Positions 20,782 through 30,279 of a DNA stretch of 64,000 nt are shown here, one piece after another (within the stretch, counting starts at the first letter, position 1; each line of letters opens with the position of its first letter). The DNA is from Bedellia somnulentella (Eukaryota > Arthropoda > Insecta > Lepidoptera > Bedelliidae), in the NCBI GenBank assembly GCA_963576735.1, contig OY755190.1, positions 2,721,695-2,785,694 on the forward strand, given 5' to 3'. A program made the position numbers and the translations under genes. Below the pieces are notes generated by a model, which saw only the letters and a program-made list of their open reading frames with translations, was not told where the DNA came from and did no database searches.

Positions 20782-22050
20782 CCAGGCCACTCAGAAAGTA
20801 TTGCGAAAAAAGGTTTTAATGTATGAAACACTGGCCGGTTGTAATGTATACTGAAAATATGAGTCTTTATAAATAAAAAAAGGTACGTTCCAATTTTAAA
20901 ATTTCCCTCTTTATTTTTTACGAGCTATTTTAAATTGTCGTGTCTTACTGAAAAATGAATCTGAGCCGGGAACATTTTCGCGCTATGATTTTTTACGATT
21001 TCAAATGTCGCTTAAAACCAGACGAATCATACGATAGACTTCAAATGGCGTTTATGGATGAAGGGCCTTCCAAGGCAACCGTGTATCGTTGGTATAACGA
21101 ATTCAAGCATGGTCGATTAACTTTGCGGGATGAAGAAAGAAGTGGTCGCCCTCTAACGGCTGTTACGGATGAAAACGTGGTGGAAGTGAAAAATTTAATT
21201 CATGACAATAGGCGAATAACGTATCTAGAGATTCAACACATTATGCAGATTGGATCGGGAAGCGTTCATGAGATTTTACACGAACATCTTCACGTGAGGA
21301 GGATAGTTTCACGCTGGGTGCCACACAACCTCACCGAGGTACAGAAACAGGCCCGGGTGGAATGGTGTCGTGATATGATTAATAAATTTGATGCTGGCTC
21401 GTCTCTGGATTTATCAATACGATCCAAAAACGAAGCGCAAGTCGACGGTTTGGTTATTTCAAAACGAAGCGACCCCTACCAAAGTGAAGAGATCTAGAAG
21501 CGGTGGGAAGATTTTGATCGCAAGTTTTTTCAATATGACTGGCTGTTTGGTGTCAATTCCTTTACAAGATCAAAGAAGTATTAACGCAGACTGGTATACT
21601 ACTAAATGCTTGCCATTAGTTTTCTCAGTTGTGAGCAACAATCGACCAAACACAGGGCTCCGCGGGATACTGCTTCACCACGACAACGCGCCCGCTCACA
21701 CCGCGCTCAAAACGACGGACTTCCTGAACAGCACGCCGGTCAAACCCTTGGGTCACCCTCCTTACAGCCCTGACCTGACACCGTGTGACTTCTTTTTATT
21801 CCCTAAAATAAAAAAACCAACTCAAAGGCATACAATTTTCATCGCCGGAAGATGCGCTGTCATCGTTTCAGTGGGCTGTAAATGAGGTGTCTGCGGCGGA
21901 CTGGAAAAAGTGTTTCGAAAACTGGTTTAGACGTATGAAACTTTGTATAGATGCTAGATAGATAGGTGGAGAGTACTTTGAAAAGATTAAATAAAAACAT
22001 TTTTACCCATAGAACATTTTTTTTTATTTTCGCAAAATTTTCTGATGTAG
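20782..22050 (+). mobile_element. mariner DNA transposon (1269 bp, defective)
   Basis: It is flanked by the TA target duplication (20780-20781 and 22051-22052), with imperfect inverted ends that share CAGAAA and TTGCGAAAA. A mariner transposase remnant reads left to right inside. Its length matches intact mariners (about 1.3 kb). The upstream end is diverged beside the TA. Confidence 0.8.
20955..21960 (+). pseudogene. mariner transposase, frameshifted
   Basis: The N-terminal half is open: the paired helix-turn-helix region reads LKPDESYDRLQ, KATVYRWYNEF and GRPLTAVTDENV, and the linker reads WVPHNLTEVQK. Near residue 145 a deletion and shift remove the ETW part of the TGDETW motif that carries the first catalytic Asp; the text jumps to WIYQYDPKTK in another frame. 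The second and third catalytic positions survive (HHDNAPAHT, and YSPDLTPCDFFLFP near 21770-21800). A second shift near 21830 disrupts the C-terminus (GWAVNEVSAADWKK-like text continues in the new frame). The transposase cannot be active. Confidence 0.85.
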
Positions 22051-22214
22051 TACCACAACAGCATGTACAGCATTTTCCAATTAGTTAAAATAATTTACAA
22101 GAATAAAAACAATACCACTTGTATATAGAATCATATAAATATTCAATAAAATTCATATATAAAAAGAGTTCAAAAGACAACAACAATGCATAGTTAGTGA
22201 GCGGAGATATGAAA

Positions 22215-22475
22215 TAAAAAAGGTTTGCATTAACCCGATATTAAAACCTCAAGGCTTATTAATTAAATGCAAGCTAGGCAGCGATAGAAGCATTAAGCGT
22301 CGCTAAGTTAGTTTTATATAAATAAAAAGCATCGCAAAGCCTGTCAGTGCTAGATACGACCGCAGACCTCAAGCTGATGGAAGAGTTCTGATGAAGCTCT
22401 CACTGGTGACGGGTTGTTCTTTAAACATCCTGTGAGTTCTGTTTTAACTATATATTTCAGACTAATGGTTCGCGG
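22215..22475 (+). repeat. Diverged direct duplication, copy 1
   Basis: It shares with 22658-22885 the blocks GGTTTGCATTAAC, CTCAAGG, TTATTAATTAAATGCAAGCTA, AGTTAGTTTTATATAAATAA and AGCATCGCAAAGCCTGTCAG, at an offset of 443 bp. Neither copy codes. A LINE end (22480-22640) lies between them. Confidence 0.65.
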
Positions 22476-22479
22476 AGGA

Positions 22480-22640
22480 CACATTAGGACCATAATGAGA
22501 GTGTACTCAAAAAGGCAGGTATCCGAAGTATGAAGATTAAAAGAGCATGTAGGAAAAAAAATATGGATGTGAACGAAGTTAGAGAGGTTTGCCAGGATCG
22601 TACAAAGTATCGCCTATTCCAATGGGAACCATCAGCGTGA
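22480..22640 (+). mobile_element. TATG-tailed LINE 3-prime relic
   Basis: The decayed last part of the LINE family seen best at 33679-34319: GAGGACACATTAGGACC, TACTCAAAAAGGCAGGTATC, GAGCATGTAGG, GAGAGGTTTGCCAGGATCGT, then CCAATGGGAACC and GCGTGA. It carries internal stops and lacks the TATG repeats. Confidence 0.6.
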
Positions 22641-22657
22641 GACTATATATTTCAAAT

Positions 22658-22885
22658 AAAAAACGGTTTGCATTAACTTGATTTTGAAACCTCAAGGTTT
22701 ATTAATTAAATGCAAGCTACGCAGCGATAGAAGTCTATTGCGCCGCTAAGTTAGTTTTATATAAATAAAAAGCATCGCAAAGCCTGTCAGTACTAGATCC
22801 GACCGCAAGTTGTGATGAAGCTTACATTGGTGAAGTAGTATTGTTGAAATGTCCTATGAGTTCTTTTCTACCAAACTATATCAAA
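22658..22885 (+). repeat. Diverged direct duplication, copy 2
   Basis: The partner of 22215-22475. It ends with the shared text CCTATGAGTTCTTTT (CCTGTGAGTTCTGTT in copy 1). Confidence 0.65.
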
Positions 22886-22939
22886 TATGAAACTAACGGA
22901 TTTATTGTAACACATTATTATTTTATAAGATAGTCCGTG

Positions 22940-23213
22940 GCGTGACACATGGTTCTGGCTGAAAACCAGTTTTAAAGGCATAAGGCCTTCAAATAATGCT
23001 GAGCCAGAAGCCAATTCTTTGCCTTTGCATGCCTTTATTCTTTTACCATTACTAGTATGTTTAATTTCGTTTTTTTTGTTATTTGTTTTCGATTATTCTA
23101 CCACGTACTTTTAATTTGGCGATAATAATTGTTATCAAATCATAATTTGTGAATTGTTTGTATTATGTCATAGTTGTGCCCTTAGGCAATGAATAAACAC
23201 TATCTTTCTTTTT
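22940..23213 (+). mobile_element. LINE 3-prime end relic
   Basis: Non-coding 3-prime UTR-like text with GCTGAGCCAGAAGCCA and CAATGAATAAACACTATC, then a T/C-rich tail (TTTCTTTTT). A different LINE end follows directly. Confidence 0.45.
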
Positions 23214-23224
23214 TTCTTTTTAAA

Positions 23225-23418
23225 TCAGCGTTGCCGTTGTTGTTCTTAACACATCGATAGCATTATGCTGAGTCACAGCTGCGGAACACTAACAAAAAAC
23301 AATAAGATATACATAAGTTTATTTGTTCTTTTTTGTTTAGTTTTAATTATGATTAATTAAGATGACTGTTCTGTGTTTAAAGTGTATGAATAAATGTTTT
23401 TTTTTCTTCTTCTTCTTG
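23225..23418 (+). mobile_element. LINE 3-prime end relic with (TTC)n tail
   Basis: The text ATGCTGAGTCACAGCTGCGG, GTGTTTAAAGTGTATGAATA and a (TTC)n tail. The order GCTGAG...GTGTTTAA...AATAAATG resembles the split fragment at 5128/9542, so the two may be one family. Confidence 0.45.
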
Positions 23419-24355
23419 AGATGAGACAGGAAAGGCCTGTGAGCAGACGGTAAAGCCTAATTTAAGTTTAATATTGAATGTCGTAACTCAAATAGTTTCC
23501 TCGCCACGTCCTCAAAACACTTTAACGCTACGCTAATCACTTTTGTTACTCATTTGTGAGATTAATTCAGTCTCTTTATTAATGTTTCTCAATGTGTGGT
23601 TATGTTTATCAAATTGAGGTTGTATTTCTTGAAAATTAGTTTGGAGATGACAACACGAGCTTAGAAATTCGTTTTTATATACAATCGGTACAAAATAAGT
23701 ACTATGAATTAATTTATTATGATATTATTGAATATAACCTGTATTATTTAACTCTTTCTTTAATGTTTTATGGAAAACATCAATGAGACTATAAAAAAAC
23801 AAAAAATATATAAGTAACAAAAAAAATACAAACGAAGCTAGATAGGATCGCCACCGTGTATGATCATATTCTCTATATGATCTAAATATGACCTCCGCGG
23901 TCGTGGTCGTCTTTTAATTCCATCACTATTTATATTCGCTCTATAAATTTCTTTACCCACTTTACATTTTTCCATTCTTTAAAAATAATACTACAATATT
24001 TAATATTCGTATACAATATTTTAAATTCAATGGAAAGTTCCTGTAACTTTACTAAGAGGCTTACCAACGTTGCATTGTCTGTGATATATGGTTTCAGAAA
24101 TACAATGGGTATAGTAACAAAACTGTATAAAATATTGAATAAATACTGCTATATTAGTTACGCTCAACGAACTAAACTGCTTACAGTTTCAGGAACTATA
24201 TTTGTTTACATTTTTTTAATAACTTTATAAATTGTTTTAAAATTGTATTAACAGGAAAATTTTGTTACTCAACACAACAAAGTTTAAAAACATCTTCAAT
24301 GCTTCTCATAACATAATCCTTTCAAACAAGAACCACTAGCATTTTCTATGATTTA
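23419..24355. other. AT-rich stretch, nothing assigned
   Basis: Short open frames here (for example 24030-24230) have no recognisable content. No tRNA-like or SINE boundary is visible. Confidence 0.35.
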
Positions 24356-24357
24356 CT

Positions 24358-24592
24358 TACATACATACACATATAAACTCACTCACATAAATTCCCAAAA
24401 GGGGTAGTCAGAGCTTGAGAATCAAAAAATTCTTCAGCCACACAAGTTAAGTAGGGAAAAAATTGTAAGTAAAGTAAATGTTTTTGGTGATGTTGTATAC
24501 GCGCCGTCGCCCAATACCGTTAGTCGCTTCCTACGTACACCCACCGGGAGAAATGGGTTAGTGCTATTCTAAGCCGACACAACACAGCAAAA
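24358..24592 (-). repeat. SINE-1 copy, left half of a head-to-head pair
   Basis: A diverged minus-strand SINE-1 (CTCACTCACATAAATTCCC ... CCGACACAACACAGC) with an internal loss around GGGTCTCCAACC. Its head faces the head of the next copy 26 bp away. Confidence 0.7.
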
Positions 24593-24618
24593 AGAAATAT
24601 AATATCTTATTAACAAAC

Positions 24619-24734
24619 ATTTGCTGTGTAGTGTCAGCTTAGAATAGCACTACCCCATTTCTTCCGGAGGCGTACAACCTCCGGAAAGAAGAGGCGACTC
24701 ACGGTATTGGGGTTTTAAGGGGTTTTTGGGCGAA
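24619..24734 (+). repeat. SINE-1 copy, truncated, with a small hairpin
   Basis: The first 115 bases of a plus-strand SINE-1. After TTCTTCCGG, an insertion makes the perfect short hairpin CCGGAGG...CCTCCGG (24665-24685). The copy breaks off after GGGCGA. Confidence 0.7.
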
Positions 24735-25113
24735 TGTAATATTATATATAATAAAATAACGATATGTTGAATTAAATTACAAATCGTTCTTTCTTATAAT
24801 ATTATCCTTACATACAAGAATTATTAGCAATTTCTATGGTTTCTTAAACTTAAATACTATAAGGTCAGTAACAGATCTATTATTGATGCTGGAAATGCTA
24901 GAAGTTTTATTAATATTTATCAAACATAAGTATGAAAGAAGTTTAAACAACTCGTTTGGTTCCCAACTGCTAGCTAAGCGTGTGAGGCGCTTTATTCAGC
25001 ATTTTTTAGATACTGTTACTCGTTGAAAAATTGAATCAATAATATAAATGACATCGTCCATAGCCTAGTAGATTTGTACCCGCTAAGAGCACGTTTATTG
25101 GATGAAAATAAAT

Positions 25114-25366
25114 GACATACATATACATACATATAGTCACGGCTATAATTCCCTAGAAGGGGTAGCCAGAGCCAAGGAATTATAAATTCCTCAGCCACTT
25201 TTGGAAGTTTAGTGGGGAAAAGGCGGTAAAATAAAGGTTTTTGGTGATGGGTCTCCAACCGCATCGCCCAAAAATCCAATAAAAAGCCCCAATACCCTTA
25301 GTCGCCTCTTACGACACCCGTGGGTAGAAAGGGGTGGCGACATTCTAACCCGACACTACACGGCAA
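25114..25366 (-). repeat. SINE-1 copy (type B)
   Basis: A well-preserved minus-strand copy of the subtype whose head reads GTAGTGTCGGGTTAGAATG and TACCCACGGGTGTCGTAAG on its sense strand. The tail is an irregular ATAC/ATAT run. Confidence 0.82.
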
Positions 25367-25612
25367 ATAAATGATTGTTTCTTAAATTAAATTATATGTT
25401 CTTTGGGGCTAACTTGATCTGTGTACTATGCCCGTTGGCCGTATGTACACTCATACGTATGACACACACATATATTATTAAATTTCACCAGTGAGAAGAG
25501 GAATGATAAATGAGAGGGAAATAAGAGGTTTTTCTGGATTAAAATAATTGGCGATCAATAGTCTCTGTCTAGCGAAATGTGAGACTTAAGTGTTATTCTA
25601 AATAAATTGGCA

Positions 25613-25858
25613 TAAACATACATAAAATCACGGCTATAAATCCCTAGAAGGGGTAGCCAGAGCCAAGGAACTAGAAATTCCTGAGCCACTTTTGGAAAGT
25701 TGAGTGGGGAAAAGATGGCAAAATAAAGGTTGTTGGTGATGGGTCTCCAACCGCATCGCCCAAAAATCCCTTAAAAGCCCCAATACCGTTAGTTGCCTCT
25801 TACGTACACCCACCGGCAGAAATGGGGTAGTGTTATTCTAAGCCGACACTACACAGCT
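25613..25858 (-). repeat. SINE-1 copy with probable 13-bp target duplication
   Basis: A near-consensus minus-strand copy. ATAAATTGGCATA occurs just left of it (about 25603-25615) and again right of it (about 25872-25884), the kind of 10-15 bp target duplication made by LINE enzymes. About 14 extra bases lie between the usual head and the right repeat. Confidence 0.82.
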
Positions 25859-25983
25859 ATATATAAATACAGCTATAAATTGGCATACTCATGAATATAC
25901 CTCATTAAGGAAGAAAGACAGAAGAAAAATTTACTCCTACTAACAGAACAGATAAGAGAAAAAATACGCAACATATTAAAGAA

Positions 25984-26072
25984 ACATACATACATACATA
26001 CATATATATACTCACGCTATTAGTTCCCGCATTGGGGTAGGCAGAGACTATTGATCGCCACTTCGTACATAA
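25984..26072 (-). mobile_element. TATG-tailed LINE, last 80 bases
   Basis: A (CATA)n tail, then CTCACGCTATTAGTTCCCG, GGGGTAGGCAGAGAC and GATCGCCACTTCGTAC. This is the extreme 3-prime end of the LINE seen at 33679-34319, in reverse orientation. The bases after 26072 have no family match. Confidence 0.7.
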
Positions 26073-26151
26073 GAAACATACTCATCGGTACAATAAAAGT
26101 GGAAGCCCATTTAGTTGCATTTTTTTCCTCGTGATTAACTTTGTCATAACG

Positions 26152-26347
26152 AATACATACATACATACATATTCTCACGCCGTTAGTTCCCATTGGGGTA
26201 GGCAGAGACTATCGATCGCCACTTTGTACGATCCTGGCAAACCTCTCTGGCTTCGTTTACATCCATCAATCTTTTCATACATGCTCTTTTATTCTTCATA
26301 CTGCGGACACCTGCCTTTTTGAGCACATTTTCTATTTGATCCAAATG
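26152..26347 (-). mobile_element. TATG-tailed LINE 3-prime end
   Basis: Reverse orientation: (CATA)n, CTCACGCCGTTAGTTCCCA, GACTATCGATCGCCACTTTG, then the antisense of the last 45 or so ORF codons (CTTTTATTCTTCATACTGCG, TTTTTGAGCACATTTTC). It is cut at its 5-prime side near ATTTGATCCAAATGTG. Confidence 0.75.
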
Positions 26348-27356
26348 TGTCATATCATAACGAATATGGCATAATATTTAATTTTATAATGATAGTATGG
26401 CATATATATTTTTATTATATGTTTTCAGCATTGCCATGTGTGTAACTATAAATATTACTTTTAGTTATTTATAATTAAATTGAAAAATATATCTAATTAA
26501 AATGAGAATATTTTATTATTTAATAAGTGAGTAAATTTTGAAGAAAATTAAGTCTTCAGAAATGTAGAAAAATTTACACCAATCTGATAGCAGAGGCAAT
26601 ATGGACAATTTATTTTAAGGGCATTTCTACAGAAGGCCCGTGTTTTTCTCAATTCGGTGCTGAAATTGAAATAAGGTTTTATAAAGTAATTTTATAATGA
26701 AGTCTGAAGTATATTGTATACTTAATATAAATATAGCATTGGCACCAGTTTTCGTAAAGTGGTTTATGAGAAAAGTTAATCACCGTATTGAGAAAGCACC
26801 GAATTGACAAAATGGGTCACCGAATTGAAATACATGGCAGCGAATTTAGAAAATGAACAACCGAATTGGAATATAGTACAACGAATTCAGAAAATGTTCT
26901 AGCGAAATAAGAAACGCTGTCACCTATTAGAGAAATAATGTAATGGTTACTAAAAAATACCGAAACATGCTTGATTTTATTTATTGACGGTGGAATTTAT
27001 ATATTGAAAATACTGATACATAATCAGAAATAAAACTAATTTATTGCAGCAATAACAGGAAAGTAAAAGAAGACAATCTTATAAATGCTATTTATTTAAT
27101 AAATTAACTTCGTTTTATCATTATTAACATAGCGAGATCATCATTTTAAGTAACTCGAATAGCTTAAATATCATTAATTTTCATATAAAGAAGAAATTTC
27201 ACAAAATAAAAACACCGTTGTGTTATACCAGGAACTACAAAAATACCAGGAACTAGTTTAACAATTTAACAAACTGTACTTATCAAAAGATTACTTAAGT
27301 ACTACAACAAATGACATCTAGATATCAATAATATTTCAATACTACCTACATTATAG

Positions 27357-28253
27357 ATTAATCAAGCATTTCCTTTTTCAAAATGCCAGACTCATCGGCC
27401 ACTTCGATTTTGATGTTATTGACATGTTTTTTCAAAAGATTCACGAAAGTTGTCAATACCAGGATGCCATACTATTTTATCAGCCGTACTTTTGAGGCAT
27501 CCTCCAACGCCATCAGGCGCTCCTTTACCATGCCCATGCTCTGTATAGTTCCATCCGACGCAAGGCTAAGAAAATGCTAGTGAAGACAAGTCATGATAAA
27601 AAAGATTTTTCGGTTGCAATACTGAGCTGAAGGTGAATCGGATATAAAAAAAAGAATGTATATCAGATATTTCATCTTCTCAAAATCGTACAGCATCGTA
27701 CCTAAGACATTCACTTACAGTACAGAATGATTGGGTAACGAGGTTTCCATGTTTCATATAGTAAGTAAGCCGTGTAGAGCCGGCTTAGAATGTCGCTACC
27801 CCTTTCTACCCACGGGTGTCGTAAGAGGTGACTAAGGGTATTGGGGCATTTTATTGGATTTTTGGGCGATGCGGTTGAAGACCCATCACCAAAAACCTTT
27901 ATTTATACCATCTTTTCCCCACTCAACTTCCAAAAGAGGCTGAGGAATTTATAATTCCGCCGTGAGTATATGTATGTATGTATATAGTAAATAAGTGTTG
28001 TGTGTTAGGATATTTGTTGCCTGCTACTTCCATCGTATCCCATTCCTGCTATTTCGTTAGCGTACTTCGTGCAATAGTTCTGACCAAAGTCACAGTGGAT
28101 TATGCATTGGTCATAAGCAAGTTCAGCTTTGATTTTTTTAATGTACGTGTTTTGGGATGTCATATTAGAAACATGAAGCATATATTGGTAAAGTAGTTTT
28201 TGCTTATTTAAGCTAATTTTCATCAAATCTTTATAGTGAATTCTTAAAAGCAT
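27357..28253 (-). pseudogene. Transposon-borne protein of the HGKGAPDGVGG type, broken
   Basis: Minus-strand coding remains in three pieces. The first (28253-28005) includes YDQCIIHCDFGQNYCTKYA and SSRQQIS, followed by a stop. The second, after the SINE-1 insertion (27771 downward), reads LIYYMKHGNL and FCTVSECLRYDAVRF. The third (27560-27357) reads WNYTEHGHGKGAPDGVGG, then after a frameshift LLKKHVNNIKIEVADESG and a terminal stop. I recognise this motif set (IHCDF..NY, S.RQQ, CTVSE.L..D, HGKGAPDGVGG) from a protein family repeated in many insect and hydra genomes; its biochemical role is unknown to me. Its place inside TTAA-bounded inverted ends suggests it is the element's own transposase or helper (inference). 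Confidence 0.6.
27772..27985 (+). repeat. SINE-1 copy (type B) inside the transposon gene
   Basis: A plus-strand SINE-1 from GCCGTGTAGAGCCGGCTTAG to GCCGTGAGTATATG and TATG repeats, missing the GGAATTCCTTAGCTCTGGC-type block near its end. ATATAGTAA occurs on both sides (about 27765 and 27983) as target duplication. It interrupts the minus-strand gene between the RQQIS and LIYYM segments. Confidence 0.8.
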
Positions 28254-28254
28254 A

Positions 28255-28380
28255 TTGGATTGAATCAGGCGTTACTTTGCGGAAATCCATAGCAATACTA
28301 ATATTAATAAATTTCTTCGCTTAATTCCGCTAAATACTAATATTTAGCGGAATTAAGCGAAGAAATTTATTAAGATTAGT
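28255..28380. repeat. Palindromic insertion with 15-bp direct repeats
   Basis: Bases 28294-28336 and 28341-28383 form a hairpin of 43 pairs with one mismatch and a 4-base loop. The central 31 pairs are perfect. The 15-mer ATTCTTAAAAGCATA stands on both sides (28240-28254 and 28381-28395). The part GCGTTACTTTGCGGAAATCC looks like the end of a LINE or SINE. Confidence 0.7.
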
Positions 28381-29334
28381 ATTCTTAAAAGCATAGTAAA
28401 ATTTCAAATCGGTGTAAGTTTTCTCAATTCGGTGCTCAATTTTCCAGGTAATTGAGACCCACCGAATTGGGGAAATAACACATTTCACCAAATAACTCAT
28501 AAATTATACAATTTGAAGCTATTTATTCAAAATACATAGGAAGATATCACTAAACTAGTCGATAAATTGAGCAATAATCGTTGTAAATACTTTTATAGTC
28601 ATAATTTATGTAACACACCGATTTCAGAAATGACACGATCCAAAAATTACCGACTACTTTCGTACCTTCGAAAAATGCTACTCAATAATGCTGTCCCTTT
28701 GCACATATTGCTCGGCCGCTCGGGCGCTACCGGCAGTTTGTGGGAACCAGCTAGCGACGTTCGTACTGCGCTTAGTTAGTGATGTAGGTAGACAAAAGTA
28801 AATTTCAGCGAATTGAGACCGAAGCTTCCGACAAAGTTACAAAGTGTTATTGTATTAAAACCCAAGTAGTTACATTAAATATATTTACTTATATAGATTA
28901 ATTGTCTATTCCATGTTCTGGGAATGTAAGATTTTTAACTATGAAGGTATTATAAAAAAAAGTTATGAAGTAATATCGAGTCAATTCTGGAATCCCGACA
29001 CGACTTTTTTGGCCAAATTTTCCCCGTTTTCAAAGTTTAGGTTTTTTTTTCAGAGTTTATATAAAGTATAACAATCTTTTAGAAATGCTCTCCATGGAGT
29101 CAAAAGCCCTTAAAAGTCGTGTGATTTTTTTGAAGTATTTCATTATAATTATAAGATACTTTTTGCACAGCAGTAGCTCAATTGACACTGCCCGTAGAAA
29201 TGCCCTTAATTATGTCAAACTAGCGTTTGGTTTGGTCGCATAGAAAATCTTTTATAAAGTAAAAACATGTTTAAACTGGATTTGTACAAACCATATTTTG
29301 AAAAAATGAAAAAATGTGAATGTAAAGAGTTTCT

Positions 29335-29462
29335 TTGTTGCTTCTTCTCTTTACGAACACCTTCCGAAGCAACGGATTAACGATTAATTTAAAACTTTGA
29401 CGTTCACAAAATTGAAAAATAAACTTTTTGACTTTTTTTATGCAATAAAATATTAATAATTA
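29335..29462 (+). mobile_element. Jockey-type LINE 3-prime end relic
   Basis: CTTCTTCTCTTTACGAACAC, CTTCCGAAGCAACGG, TTGACGTTCA and AAATAAACTTTTTGACTT match 10024-10165 (inverted) and, loosely, the 3-prime UTR after 46097. It is non-coding. Confidence 0.6.
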
Positions 29463-29683
29463 AAGTGTTATTCAAATAGAAAATTTAAGTCAATTTTTAA
29501 TTTTAACCTTCTTCTACTTCGTGTTCAGAAATTCGTATTGATGTGAAAAGAACCCATAAGAAATATTTTCATAAATCAATGTCATTGGAGTGATGCTCCA
29601 TTTACGCCCGACTTTTGTATTTCGCATGTTTCCTGACTCCTCCTAAACGGTATATTCGACCTCAACGGCAATCAAGGACCAGA

Positions 29684-29822
29684 GGGCAAGCACGAGCACT
29701 ATTTCATCGACACGATAACGGTTTCAATGAGATGACAGTATACGATACTAAGTAAGTGCGTAAGAGACGGCTGCTTTATCCCGCGCGGGAACTAGTTTAA
29801 ACACCGCTCGTACTAGCCGGGC
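29684..29822 (-). repeat. GGGCAAGC-type MITE
   Basis: Its ends are GGGCAAGCACGAGC and, inverted, GCCCGGCTAGTACGAGC. The interior (minus sense) is GGGATAAAGCAGCC, CTTACGCACTTACTTAGTA, CGTATACTGTCATCTCATT. It is the inverted counterpart of 30908-31043, and the pair brackets two tRNA retroposons. Confidence 0.7.
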
Positions 29823-29924
29823 AGGTTGTGATGGAGAGATTTTTCGAATAAATGTTGCCATTGAGGAATGATCACCCTTTTAAGTTTCCCATATAAGTCT
29901 ATGGGAAACTATTGTAAACAAATC

Positions 29925-30188
29925 TGCTTTCACATAAATAAAAGATGTTATTAAAGGAAAGAAAAATTTCGACACTGGCGTGAACGTGTAAAAAAAAGAA
30001 ACAAAGGATAGAGAAATTTCGCGCTGGATGCCAACTGACACTGTAGCTCAGTTGGCAGAGCGACGGGGGCGTATACCCGAAGGTCGCGGGTTCGAACCCC
30101 GCCAGTGTCGAAATTTTTCTTTCCTTTAATAACATCTTTTATTTATGAGTAATAATCCCCACATGAGGAATTCATGTCAAAAAACATT
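29925..30188 (+). mobile_element. tRNA-fold-back retroposon
   Basis: Structure: a left arm (ATAAATAAAAGATGTTATTA, AGGAAAGAAAAATTTCGACA) that is the inverted copy of the right arm, then ACGTGTAAAAAAAAGAAAC, a complete tRNA-like core (30037-30109), the GTCGAAATTTTTCTTTCC arm, and the end block AATCCCCACATGAGG with CATG. The tRNA-like A box TAGCTCAGTTGG and B box GGTTCGAACCC are intact, so pol III could transcribe it. The arm inversion recurs in other copies. Confidence 0.65.
30037..30109 (+). other. tRNA-like core of the retroposon (not a normal tRNA)
   Basis: A 73-base cloverleaf: acceptor GACACTG/CAGTGTC (7 perfect pairs), D arm GCTC/GAGC, and T arm GCGGG-TTCGAAC-CCCGC. The anticodon stem is only four pairs (CGGG/CCCG) with an 8-base loop, which argues against a functional tRNA. 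A/B boxes are intact. Confidence 0.6.
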
Positions 30189-30279
30189 AAAAAATCTGCT
30201 TTCACTTTAATTTTGTTCAACTCCGCTCCAAGTTTCGGCATGCGAAGCTTTATTGCCCACCTAGTAGTAATATGAGTAT

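Larger units (their letters stand above)
26619..29205 (-). mobile_element. TTAA-flanked DNA transposon, 2.6 kb, unclassified family
   Basis: The 12-bp ends GGGCATTTCTAC and GTAGAAATGCCC are perfect inverted repeats, each next to TTAA (26615-26618 and 29206-29209). That gives the TTAA duplication typical of piggyBac and Kolobok superfamilies. Inside each end the motif CACCGAATTG or its complement recurs: near 26650 and four or more times in 26775-26890, and at about 28430, 28468 and 28806. Such subterminal repeats usually bind the transposase. On the minus strand it carries a broken unclassified gene. A SINE-1 and a 90-bp palindrome are secondary insertions. Superfamily is not settled. Confidence 0.65.

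Noticed and set aside
30037..30109. A working tRNA gene
   Set aside because: The fold is good apart from the anticodon arm (four pairs, eight-base loop), and the same core recurs in at least six repeat copies with common flanks. It is the head of a retroposon.
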